A stretch of DNA of 64,000 nt, taken from NCBI GenBank assembly GCA_036263655.1, contig DATAGP010000013.1, positions 124,001 to 188,000 of the forward strand, given 5' to 3'. Positions 1-7,769 of the stretch are shown piece after piece. Under the pieces are notes generated by a model that was given only the letters and a program-made list of their open reading frames with translations, ran no database searches and was not told where the DNA came from. Source of the stretch: Schlegelella_A sp036263655 (GTDB lineage: Bacteria; Pseudomonadota; Gammaproteobacteria; Burkholderiales; Burkholderiaceae_C). A program made the translations under genes and the position numbers. Numbering within the stretch: the stretch's first letter is position 1; each line of letters begins with the position of its first letter.

Positions 1-755
1 TGCGGCGCCGGATGGAGCCCCCGCGTCTGCTGCGCCAGCATGGCCGGCGCGACCGACAGCGCAGCGGCGATCTTCGGATCGGAGGGCGTGCCGCCCGGCA
101 TGCGGTAGTCGCGGCGATCCCAAGGCTGCGTCGCATCCGGGTGGGCGGCGATCCACGCCAGCGCCTGCTCGCGCATCTGGTCGACGCTGCCGCAGAGGCC
201 CTGGACCCAGCCCAGTTCCCGGGCTTCGCGCGGCCCGAAGAGGCGGCCTTCCAGCAGGTACGGCCGGGCCGCCATGAGGCCGAGCTTGCGCACCGTCTTC
301 GTGATGCCCGTGCCACCGGGAATCAGGCCGAGCGACACCTCGGGCGTGCCGAACTGGATCTTCGGATCGTCGAGGGCGAAACGGGCATGCCCGATGAGGG
401 CGACTTCCCAGCCGCCGCCGAGGGCCGATCCGGCCAGCAGGGTGACAACCGGCCGCCCGAGCGTCTCGAGCTTGCGGAAGCTCGCCTTCATCGCTTCGAT
501 GGCGACGAAGCTCGACGCCGCGTCCTCTTCCCTGAGCGTCAGGAGGCTCTTCAGGGCCGCACCCGCGAAGAAGGTCGACTTCGCCGACACGAGCAGCACG
601 CCCTGGATGCGCTCCCTGTCGGCCTGCGCCTGCGCCGCCGCGGCGGCGAGGTCGCGCTGCCACTCCGGCGTCATCGTGTTGACGGGCGAGCCGGGCGCGT
701 CGAAGGTGATGGTGGCGATGCCTTCGCCATCGAGCTCGTAGCGGAGCGTCTGCAT
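1..755 (-). CDS. FadB/FadJ-type enoyl-CoA hydratase region (3' part outside window)
   Basis: The leftward frame starting at the ATG at 755 reads to the window edge without a stop (about 251 residues). The start, MQTLRYELDGEGIATITFDA, and the crotonase oxyanion segments around residues 60-68 and 109-116 mark the N-terminal enoyl-CoA hydratase domain of FadB/FadJ multifunctional proteins. Both catalytic glutamates of the family appear to be present (E117 in GGGWE, E139 in GTPEVSLG). A C-terminal 3-hydroxyacyl-CoA dehydrogenase domain is expected but lies outside. It begins 5 bp after the thiolase stop, so the pair is an operon of the fadBA kind. Hydration and oxidation of enoyl-CoA feeding the neighbouring thiolase is the likely role. 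If the gene ends soon after the edge, it would instead be a stand-alone hydratase. Confidence 0.85.
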   Translation of the reverse strand, partial: MQTLRYELDGEGIATITFDAPGSPVNTMTPEWQRDLAAAAAQAQADRERIQGVLLVSAKSTFFAGAALKSLLTLREEDAASSFVAIEAMKASFRKLETLGRPVVTLLAGSALGGGWEVALIGHARFALDDPKIQFGTPEVSLGLIPGGTGITKTVRKLGLMAARPYLLEGRLFGPREARELGWVQGLCGSVDQMREQALAWIAAHPDATQPWDRRDYRMPGGTPSDPKIAAALSVAPAMLAQQTRGLHPAP

Positions 756-760
756 GGGAC

Positions 761-1966
761 CTAGACGCGCTCGATGACCGTGGCGATGCCCATGCCGCCG
801 CCCACGCAGAGGGTCACGAGCCCCCGCTTCAGCGCGCGCCGCTCGAGCTCGTCGAGCAAGGTGCCGACGAGCATGGCGCCGGTCGCACCCAGCGGGTGGC
901 CCATGGCGATCGCGCCGCCGTTCACGTTGACCTTCTCGTGCGGCACGCCGAGCTCGCGCATGAAGCGCATCGGCACCGCCGCGAAGGCCTCGTTGACTTC
1001 GAACAGGTCGATGTCGTCGACGCCGAGCCCGGCCTTGGCGAGCGCCTTCCGCGTCGCCGGCATCGGGCCGGTGAGCATGATGGTCGGGTCGGCTCCGGAG
1101 AGGGCCGTCGAGACGATGCGCGCGCGCGGCGTCAGGCCCATCGTGCGGCCCATCGCCTCGCTGCCGACGAGCACCGCCGCCGCGCCGTCGACGATGCCGG
1201 AGGAGTTGCCCGCGGTGTGCACGTGCTCGATGCGCTCGACCTGCGGATAGCGGGCCAGCGCCACGGCATCGAAGCCGATGGCGCCGAGCTCCTCGAATGC
1301 GACCTTCAGCTGGCCGAGGCCTTCGAGCGTCGTGCGCGGCTTGATGAACTCGTCGCGGTCGAGCACGGTGAGGCCGATCTCGTCCTCGACGGCGAGGACC
1401 GACCGATCGAAGCGGCCGGCCGCCTGGGCGGCGGCGGCTCGCTGCTGCGACGTGAGGGCGTAGCCGTCGACGTCCTCGCGGTTCCATCCCGCCAGGGTCG
1501 CGATGAGGTCGGCGCCGATGCCCTGCGGCACGAAGCCGATCCGGAAGTTCGTCGCCGGGTCCTGCGACCAGGCACCGCCGTCGGAGCCGATCGGCACGCG
1601 CGACATGCTCTCGACCCCGCCGGCGACGACCAGGTCCTCCCAGCCGCTCGCCACCTTCTGCGCGGCGATGTTAACGGCCTCGAGGCCAGACGCGCAGAAG
1701 CGGTTGACCTGCATGCCGGCGACCTTGACGTCCCAGCCGGCCTTCAGCGCCGCCGTCTTGGCGATCACCGAGCCCTGCTCGCCGACCGGCGACACGACGC
1801 CCATGACGACGTCGTCGAGCGCCGCCGGATCGAAGCCGTGCCGCTTCTGCAGCTTGACGAGCAGGCCGGCGAGAAGGTCGATCGGCTTGACCTCGTGCAG
1901 GCTGCCGTCCTTCTTGCCCTTGCCGCGCGGCGTGCGGACGGCGTCGAAGATCATGGCGTGCGTCAT
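761..1966 (-). CDS. Acetyl-CoA C-acyltransferase (thiolase)
   Basis: A 401-residue thiolase of normal length. The nucleophilic cysteine is C91 in NRFCASGLEAV. The family motifs NEAFAA, GHPLGATGA (H357) and the second active-site cysteine C387 in CVGGGMG are all present. It cleaves 3-ketoacyl-CoA with CoA to acetyl-CoA plus a shortened acyl-CoA in the cytoplasm. The N-terminal part resembles FadA/acetyltransferases paired with FadB-type proteins, and the fadB/J-like gene follows after 5 bp. It is divergent from the dehydrogenase-carboxylase operon, with a palindromic operator between them, so both arms are probably co-regulated. Whether its main substrate is straight or branched acyl-CoA cannot be read from sequence. 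Confidence 0.93.
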   Translation of the reverse strand: MTHAMIFDAVRTPRGKGKKDGSLHEVKPIDLLAGLLVKLQKRHGFDPAALDDVVMGVVSPVGEQGSVIAKTAALKAGWDVKVAGMQVNRFCASGLEAVNIAAQKVASGWEDLVVAGGVESMSRVPIGSDGGAWSQDPATNFRIGFVPQGIGADLIATLAGWNREDVDGYALTSQQRAAAAQAAGRFDRSVLAVEDEIGLTVLDRDEFIKPRTTLEGLGQLKVAFEELGAIGFDAVALARYPQVERIEHVHTAGNSSGIVDGAAAVLVGSEAMGRTMGLTPRARIVSTALSGADPTIMLTGPMPATRKALAKAGLGVDDIDLFEVNEAFAAVPMRFMRELGVPHEKVNVNGGAIAMGHPLGATGAMLVGTLLDELERRALKRGLVTLCVGGGMGIATVIERV

Positions 1967-2006
1967 GGCGATGGACTCCCTGGCGAGACGGCGGCGGCCG
2001 CCTGCA

Positions 2007-2036
2007 TTGACAAGCGATTATCCGGCTGGGCACACT
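2007..2036 (+). promoter_or_regulatory. Possible promoter of the rightward dehydrogenase-carboxylase operon
   Basis: A perfect -35 hexamer TTGACA lies at 2007-2012. With an 18-nt spacer the -10 would be CACACT (2031-2036), a weak match. Transcription would then start inside the palindrome at 2039-2066, a natural position for a repressor. The -10 assignment is uncertain. Confidence 0.35.
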
Positions 2037-2044
2037 CCATTCAA
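2017..2044 (-). promoter_or_regulatory. Promoter for thiolase-fad operon
   Basis: On the minus strand, TTGAAT (2044-2039) and GATAAT (2022-2017) are separated by 16 nt. The -10 matches 5 of 6 consensus positions and the -35 matches 4 of 6. The -35 sits inside one arm of the palindromic operator, so a bound repressor would block this promoter directly. Confidence 0.5.
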
Positions 2045-2066
2045 CCAAGCAAGTGCTTGGTTGAAT
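2039..2066. promoter_or_regulatory. Palindromic operator, probably for the TetR regulator at 16264
   Basis: A perfect inverted repeat with two 13-base arms (2039-2051 and 2054-2066) and a 2-base spacer. The left arm reads ATTCAACCAAGCA. It shares the half site CCAAGCAAG with the palindrome just upstream of the tetR gene. It overlaps the thiolase -35 and the expected start point of the rightward operon. The assignment to that TetR protein is inference from the shared motif and context. Confidence 0.65.
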
Positions 2067-2080
2067 CATGGAAACGCCCG

Positions 2081-3004
2081 ATGTCCGGATACCGATCGAT
2101 CTTCGCCCCGGGCCTGCTGCGCGGCCAGGTGGCCGTCGTCACCGGCGGGGGGTCGGGCATCGGGCGCTGCACGGCGCACGAGCTCGCCTCGCTCGGCGCG
2201 GCCGTGGCCATCGTCGGCCGCAAGGTCGAGAAGCTCGACGCCGTGCAGGCCGAGATCGCGTCGGCCGGCGGCGTGTGCTCGACGCACGCCTGCGACATCC
2301 GCGAGGAAGAGGCGGTCCGCGGCACGGTCGCCGCGATCCTGCAGCGGCACGGCCGCATCGACGCGCTGGTCAACAACGCCGGCGGCCAGTATTCGTCGCC
2401 GCTGGCGTCGATCAGCGCCAAGGGCTGGGACGCGGTGGTGCGAAACAACCTGAGCGGCGGCTTCCTGATGGCGCGCGAGTGCGTCACGCAATGGATGCTG
2501 GCCGAGGCTGAGGGTGCGCGCACCGGACAGCCGCCCGAGGCGGAGGCGGGCCGACGCATCCACGGTGGCGCCATCGTCAACATCATCGCCGACATGTGGG
2601 GCGGCATGCCGGGCATGGGCCACTCGGGCGCGGCGCGCGCCGGGATGCTCAACTTCACCGCGACCGCATCGCTCGAGTGGGCGCCGGTGCGGGTCAACGC
2701 CGTTGCACCGGGCTGGATCGCGTCGAGCGGGCTCGACCGCTACCCGCCCGAGATGGCGGCGTCGCTGCGCGGCCTGCACGAGCTGGTGCCGCTGCGCCGG
2801 CTCGGCACCGAAAGCGAGGTCTCGGCGGCGATCGTCTTCCTGCTCAGCCCGGCGGCCGCCTTCGTCTCCGGCGCCTGCCTGCGCGTCGACGGCGCCGCGC
2901 CGAACGCCAAGCGCATCTGGCCCGAGGTCGGCACGGGCGGCACGACAGCGCCGTTCAACGGCTTTCATCTCGCCAGCACGCCGCGCGTGCTCGACCGGCG
3001 CTGA
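2081..3004 (+). CDS. Short-chain dehydrogenase/reductase, trans-2-enoyl-CoA reductase-like
   Basis: A 307-residue classical SDR. The cofactor motif TGGGSGIG is at 21-28, NNAGG near 99-103 and the structural N at 124. The usual catalytic Y-x-x-x-K is not present: the region reads GHSGAARAGM (181-190), with His where Tyr is expected and Arg for Lys. The same HSGAARAG pattern is known from peroxisomal trans-2-enoyl-CoA reductases (PECR) and their bacterial relatives, so reduction of an enoyl-CoA is a better guess than ketoreduction. A polar insert of about 20 residues (142-163) precedes strand 5. ATG 2081 is chosen because the ATG at 2068 is out of frame. It is the first gene of the rightward operon; the next start is 5 bp downstream of its stop. 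Confidence 0.85.
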   Translation: MSGYRSIFAPGLLRGQVAVVTGGGSGIGRCTAHELASLGAAVAIVGRKVEKLDAVQAEIASAGGVCSTHACDIREEEAVRGTVAAILQRHGRIDALVNNAGGQYSSPLASISAKGWDAVVRNNLSGGFLMARECVTQWMLAEAEGARTGQPPEAEAGRRIHGGAIVNIIADMWGGMPGMGHSGAARAGMLNFTATASLEWAPVRVNAVAPGWIASSGLDRYPPEMAASLRGLHELVPLRRLGTESEVSAAIVFLLSPAAAFVSGACLRVDGAAPNAKRIWPEVGTGGTTAPFNGFHLASTPRVLDRR

Positions 3005-3009
3005 GCGGC

Positions 3010-4623
3010 ATGCCGGCGCTGTCGCTTCGGCTCGACACGACGAGCGACGCCTTCCTCGCCAACCGGAGCCATGCGCTGGCGCTGATCGAGCGCTGGCGCG
3101 CCATCGAGGAGCGAACGCGCGCCGCGAGCCGGCGCGCCGAAGCGCTGTTCGAAAAGCGCGGGCAGCTCCTGCCGCGCGGGCGCGTGGCCCGCCTGCTCGA
3201 CCCGGGCGTGCCGTTCCTCGAGCTGTCGACGCTGGCGGGCTGGCGGCAGGACAGCGACGACCCCGAACGGTCGGTGCCGGGCGGCGGCGCCGTCGTCGGC
3301 ATCGGCGTGGTGGCGGGGACCCGCGTCGTCGTCGTCGCTGACGACGCCGGCATCGATGCCGGCGCGCTGCAGCCGCAAGGCCTCGAGAAGCTGCTGCGGG
3401 CGCAGGCGATCGCGCTCGAGAACCGCCTGCCCTTCGTGCACCTGGTCGAGTCGGCGGGGGCCAACCTGCTCAAGTACCGCGTCGAGCAGTTCGTGCGCGG
3501 CGGCACCCTCTTCCACAACCTGGCGCGGCTGTCGGCCGCCGGCCTGCCGGTGATCGCCGTCGTGCACGGCTCGTCGACGGCTGGCGGCGCCTACATGACG
3601 GGCCTCTCCGACCACGTGATCATGGTCCGTGGCCGGGCCCGCGCCTTCCTCGCCGGCCCGCCGCTCCTGAAGGCGGCGACGGGCGAGGTCGCGACGGAGG
3701 AGGCGCTGGGCGGCGCCGACATGCACGCCAGCGTCTCGGGTCTCGCCGACTACGTGGCCGACGACGACGCCGGCGCCCTCGCCACGGCGCGCGAGCTGAT
3801 CGAGTCGATGGGCTGGCAGCCGGCTGCCACGTGGCCCGACGGACCGGCGCCGCTTCATCCGGCCGAGGACCTGCTCGGCCTGTTCGGCGCCGACCCCAAG
3901 AAGCCGGTCGACATGCGCCACGTCCTCGCCCGCATCCTCGACGGGTCCGAGTTCCTCGAGTTCAAGGCCGAGCACGGGCCCGCGACGGTCTGCGGCCGCG
4001 GCACGATCGCCGGCCACGCCGTCGGCGTCGTCGCCAACAACGGCCCGCTCGATCCGGCCGGCAGCACCAAGGTCACGCACTTCGTGCAGGCCTGCTGCCA
4101 GCTCGGCACGCCGCTGGTCTGGCTGCAGAACACCACCGGCTTCATCGTCGGCACCGAGGCCGAGCGCGCCGGCATGATCAAGCACGGGTCGAAACAGATC
4201 CAGGCGCTGTCGAACGCCGACGTGCCGCAGATCACCGTGCAGTGCGGCGCCTCCTTCGGCGCCGGCAACTACGGGATGTGCGGGCGCGGCTTCGGGCCGC
4301 GCTTCCTCTTCAGCTGGCCGACGGCGACGACCGCGGTAATGGGGCCGCAGCAGGCCGCCGGCACGATGGAGATCGTCATGCGCGAAGGCGCGGCGCGCAA
4401 GGGCGAGCCGGTCGACGAGGAACGCCTCGCCGCGCTCACCGGCCGGATCGTCTCGACCTTCGAGCGGCAGATGGATGCCTTCCACACCTCCGGCCTGCTG
4501 CTCGACGACGGCATCATCGACCCGCGCGACACGCGCCGCGTCCTGGCCCTGGCCCTGACGGTCTGCGCCGAGGCGGCCGGCCGCACACTCCACCCCGTCC
4601 AGTTCGGCGTCGCCCGCCCTTGA
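3010..4623 (+). CDS. Acyl-CoA carboxylase, carboxyltransferase (beta) subunit; geranyl/methylcrotonyl-CoA carboxylase type
   Basis: 537 residues, the normal length for beta subunits of 3-methylcrotonyl-CoA or geranyl-CoA carboxylase. It transfers CO2 from carboxybiotin to an acyl-CoA. Visible family features are the opening LDTTSDAFLANR, GGAYMTGLSD, FLAGPPLLKAATGEVATEEALGGADMH (split over about 215-241) and the C-terminal half with QNTTGF and CGASFGAGNYGMCGRGFGPR. The LSD and ADMHA variants recall geranyl-CoA carboxylase (AtuC) more than MCC (LiuB). A usually conserved KGG segment reads IDAG here (near 115), so the substrate may differ. The biotin-bearing partner is encoded two genes downstream. 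No HMG-CoA or isohexenylglutaryl-CoA lyase is near, so the exact substrate is open. Confidence 0.85.
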   Translation: MPALSLRLDTTSDAFLANRSHALALIERWRAIEERTRAASRRAEALFEKRGQLLPRGRVARLLDPGVPFLELSTLAGWRQDSDDPERSVPGGGAVVGIGVVAGTRVVVVADDAGIDAGALQPQGLEKLLRAQAIALENRLPFVHLVESAGANLLKYRVEQFVRGGTLFHNLARLSAAGLPVIAVVHGSSTAGGAYMTGLSDHVIMVRGRARAFLAGPPLLKAATGEVATEEALGGADMHASVSGLADYVADDDAGALATARELIESMGWQPAATWPDGPAPLHPAEDLLGLFGADPKKPVDMRHVLARILDGSEFLEFKAEHGPATVCGRGTIAGHAVGVVANNGPLDPAGSTKVTHFVQACCQLGTPLVWLQNTTGFIVGTEAERAGMIKHGSKQIQALSNADVPQITVQCGASFGAGNYGMCGRGFGPRFLFSWPTATTAVMGPQQAAGTMEIVMREGAARKGEPVDEERLAALTGRIVSTFERQMDAFHTSGLLLDDGIIDPRDTRRVLALALTVCAEAAGRTLHPVQFGVARP

Positions 4624-4648
4624 GGCGCGCCGATCACGAGGAGCCCCC

Positions 4649-5803
4649 ATGCAGATCACGCACGAGCACGAAGAGATCCGGCGCACGCTGAAGCGCTTCA
4701 TCGACGAGGAGATCAATCCGCACGTCGATGCGTGGGAAGCCGCGGAGGAATTCCCCGCCCACACGGTGTTCAAGCGCCTCGGGGAGCTCGGCCTGCTCGG
4801 CCTCACCAAGCCTGAGAAGTACGGCGGCATGGGTCTCGACTACTCGTTCTCGGTGGTGATGGCCGAGGCGCTCGGCCACGTCGCCTGCGGCGGCGTGCCG
4901 ATGGCCGTCGGCGTGCAGACCGACATGGCGACGCCGGCGCTGGCCCGCTTCGGCAGCGAGGCGCTCTGCCGCGAGTTCCTGGTGCCGGCGATCGCCGGCG
5001 ACGCCGTCGGCTGCATCGGCGTCTCCGAGCCGGGCGCCGGCTCGGACGTCGCCTCGATCAGGACCACGGCGCGCAAGGACGGCGACGACTACGTGATCAA
5101 CGGCGCCAAGATGTGGATCACGAACAGCCTTCAGGCCGACTGGATGTGCCTCCTGGCCAACACCAGCGAAGGCGCGGCGCACAAGAACAAGAGCCTGATC
5201 ATGGTGCCGATGTCGACGCGCGGCATCACCAAGGCGAAGAAGATCAGGAAGATCGGCATGATGTCGAGCGACACCGGCCTGATCCATTTCGACGACGTGC
5301 GCGTGCCGCAGGCGAACCGCGTCGGCGAGGAAGGGATGGGCTTCACCTACCAGATGATGCAATTCCAGGAGGAGCGCCTCTGGGCCGCCGCCAACGCGAT
5401 CCAGGCGCTGCACAACTGCATCGAGCTGACCGCCGACTACGCCCGCGAGCGGCAGATCTTCGGCAGGAGCGTCCTCGACCACCAGGTCGTCCATTACAAG
5501 CTGGCCGAGCTGAAGACCGAGGTGGAGGCGCTGCGCGGTCTCGTCTACATGGCGACCGAGAAGTACATCGCCGGCGCCGACGTCACCGAGTGGGCGTCGA
5601 TGGCCAAGCTGAAGGCCTGCCGCCTGTCGCGGCTGGTGCCCGACGCCTGCATGCAGTACTGGGGCGGCATGGGCTACACCTGGGACAACCCGGTCTCGCG
5701 CTTCTACCGCGACGGCCGCCTGGGCTCGATCGCCGGCGGCGCCGACGAGGTGATGCTCGGCATCATCGCCAAGCACATGCACATCCTGCCCGGCAGGCGC
5801 TGA
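4649..5803 (+). CDS. Acyl-CoA dehydrogenase (IVD/citronellyl-CoA dehydrogenase-like)
   Basis: A 384-residue acyl-CoA dehydrogenase with the FAD-binding signatures GVSEPGAGSDVAS (124-136) and NGAKMWITNS (151-160) and the C-terminal GMGYTWDNPVSRFYRD. The usual C-terminal catalytic Glu site (YEGT in MCAD) reads GGADEVM, but E242 in QEERLW matches the alternative catalytic-base position known from isovaleryl-CoA and long-chain acyl-CoA dehydrogenases. That suits a beta-branched acyl-CoA, which would then be the substrate of the adjacent carboxylase. Electrons would go to ETF. It lies 25 bp after the carboxyltransferase gene and 7 bp before the biotin carboxylase gene, in one operon. Confidence 0.92.
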   Translation: MQITHEHEEIRRTLKRFIDEEINPHVDAWEAAEEFPAHTVFKRLGELGLLGLTKPEKYGGMGLDYSFSVVMAEALGHVACGGVPMAVGVQTDMATPALARFGSEALCREFLVPAIAGDAVGCIGVSEPGAGSDVASIRTTARKDGDDYVINGAKMWITNSLQADWMCLLANTSEGAAHKNKSLIMVPMSTRGITKAKKIRKIGMMSSDTGLIHFDDVRVPQANRVGEEGMGFTYQMMQFQEERLWAAANAIQALHNCIELTADYARERQIFGRSVLDHQVVHYKLAELKTEVEALRGLVYMATEKYIAGADVTEWASMAKLKACRLSRLVPDACMQYWGGMGYTWDNPVSRFYRDGRLGSIAGGADEVMLGIIAKHMHILPGRR

Positions 5804-5810
5804 GCTCGCC

Positions 5811-7769
5811 TTGCGCTCGCTCCTCATCGCCAACCGCGGCGAGATCGTCGTCCGCGTCGCCCGCACGGCGCGGCGGCTCGGCATCGAGACGGTGACCGTC
5901 TTCTCCGACGCCGACCGCGACGCGCCCTTCGTCGCCGCCTGCGATCGGGCGGTGGCGATCGGCGGCGAGCGCCCGGGCGACTCGTACCTGCGCATCGATC
6001 GCCTCGTGCAGGCGGCACGCGAGGCCCGGGTCGACGCCGTCCACCCGGGCTACGGCTTCCTCAGCGAGAGCGCCGAGTTCGCCGAGGCGGTCCTGGCCGC
6101 CGGCCTGACCTGGGTCGGGCCGCCGCCGGCGGCCATGCGCGCGATGGCCGACAAGGCGGCGGCGCGGCAGGCCATGCGTGCGGCCGGCGTGCCCGTGCTG
6201 CCCGGTTACGACGGCGAGGCGCAGGACGCCGCCACGCTCGGCCGCGAGGCCCGGCGCATCGGCCTGCCGGTGATGGTGAAAGCGGCGGCCGGCGGCGGCG
6301 GCCGCGGCATGCGCTGGGTCGCCGACGACGCCGCGCTCGACGAGGCATTCGCATCCGCGGCAGCCGAGGCAGCGGCCTCGTTCGGCGACGGGCGCCTGGT
6401 CCTCGAGCGCGCCGTCGTCGGCGCCCGCCACGTCGAGGTCCAGGTCGTGGCCGACGGGCACGGCCGCACGATCCACCTCGCCGAGCGCGACTGCTCCGTG
6501 CAGCGACGGCACCAGAAGCTGATCGAGGAGGCACCCGCGCCGGGGCTGCCAGCGGCGCTGCGCCGCCGGATGGGGGAGGTCGCGGTCGCCGTCGCCGAGG
6601 CAGTCGCCTACCGCGGCGCCGGCACGGTCGAGTTCCTGCTCGATGGCGACGGCGCCTTCTGGTTCATCGAGATGAACACGCGCCTGCAGGTCGAGCACGC
6701 CGTGACCGAGGCGCTGGTCGGCATCGACCTGGTGGAATGGCAGCTGCGCATCGCCGACGGCGATGCCTTGCCGATGACGCAGGACGAAGCGCTCCGGCGC
6801 TACGAATCCGGCGGCCATGCCGTCGAGGCGCGACTGTGCGCCGAGGATCCGGGCGCGGGCTTCCTGCCGCAGTCCGGGCGCATCGTCCGCTGGTCGGCGC
6901 CGCCGCACGCGCGCTGCGACCATGCACTGGCGGACGGCACGCCGGTGTCGCCCTTCTACGACTCGATGCTCGCCAAGGTGGTCGCGCACGGGCGCAGCCG
7001 CGCCGACGCGCTGGCGCGCCTGGCCGATGCCCTGGACGCCACCGTCTGTCTCGGCATGCCGACGAACCGCGGCTTTCTCGCCAGCGTGCTGCGCGAGCCC
7101 GCCTTCGCCGCCGGCGGCGTCGATACCGCCTACCTGGGGCGCGTCTTCGCCGATGACGCCAGCCGAGGCGTGCCGACCTCGACCCGGCTCGAAGCCCTAG
7201 CGGCTGCGGCGCTCGCGCTCGTGCCGGCGACGCCGCTGCCGCCGCTCTGGGCCGGCTGGTCCTCGACGCCGGCCCTGCACGGCGAATCCGTGATCGCGTG
7301 TGCGGGATCGATCCGGCGCTGGCGCCTGCGCGGCAGCCGCGACGATCTCAGCCTCGGCTGCGACGGCGCGAGCCATCGCATCCGTGGCCTGCGGCAGGTC
7401 GACGACGGCGCCGTGGTCGCCGAGATCGACGGCCGGTCGACGCGTGCCGTCGTCGCGCGAGATGGCGATCGGAGCTGGTGGCTCGCCGACGGCGAGGAGC
7501 TCGCGGTCGTCGACCGCCGCCTGCAGGGTGCCCCCCGCGAGGCCGCGAGCAGGCCGGGGCTGCTGCTCGCGCCCATGCACGGGCGCGTGACGCAGTCGCT
7601 CGTCGGCGTCGGCGCGGCGGTCGATGCCGGCGCCCTGCTCCTCGTCATCGAGGCGATGAAGATGGAGCACGCGATCCGCGCGCCGCATGCGGGCACGGTG
7701 AGCGCCCTGCACGCGCGCGCCGGCGACCAGGTGGCGGCGCGCCAGCCGCTCGTGGAGGTGACGGCGTGA
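5811..7769 (+). CDS. Acyl-CoA carboxylase, biotin carboxylase/biotin carrier (alpha) subunit
   Basis: 652 residues, starting with TTG at 5811 (LRSLLIANRGEIVVRV, the standard beginning of biotin carboxylases). Domains in order: biotin carboxylase N-domain, ATP-grasp (glycine loop AAAGGGGRGMRWV near 159-171; HVEVQVVAD; FIEMNTRLQVEHAVTE), C-domain, a variable BT-type linker (about 450-580) and a C-terminal biotinyl domain with EAMKMEH, biotinylated lysine K617. It carboxylates biotin with ATP and bicarbonate and hands CO2 to the beta subunit at 3010. The domain order is that of MCC/GCC alpha chains. TTG is 7 bp after the previous stop; no upstream ATG or GTG gives a better start. Confidence 0.93.
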   Translation: MRSLLIANRGEIVVRVARTARRLGIETVTVFSDADRDAPFVAACDRAVAIGGERPGDSYLRIDRLVQAAREARVDAVHPGYGFLSESAEFAEAVLAAGLTWVGPPPAAMRAMADKAAARQAMRAAGVPVLPGYDGEAQDAATLGREARRIGLPVMVKAAAGGGGRGMRWVADDAALDEAFASAAAEAAASFGDGRLVLERAVVGARHVEVQVVADGHGRTIHLAERDCSVQRRHQKLIEEAPAPGLPAALRRRMGEVAVAVAEAVAYRGAGTVEFLLDGDGAFWFIEMNTRLQVEHAVTEALVGIDLVEWQLRIADGDALPMTQDEALRRYESGGHAVEARLCAEDPGAGFLPQSGRIVRWSAPPHARCDHALADGTPVSPFYDSMLAKVVAHGRSRADALARLADALDATVCLGMPTNRGFLASVLREPAFAAGGVDTAYLGRVFADDASRGVPTSTRLEALAAAALALVPATPLPPLWAGWSSTPALHGESVIACAGSIRRWRLRGSRDDLSLGCDGASHRIRGLRQVDDGAVVAEIDGRSTRAVVARDGDRSWWLADGEELAVVDRRLQGAPREAASRPGLLLAPMHGRVTQSLVGVGAAVDAGALLLVIEAMKMEHAIRAPHAGTVSALHARAGDQVAARQPLVEVTA

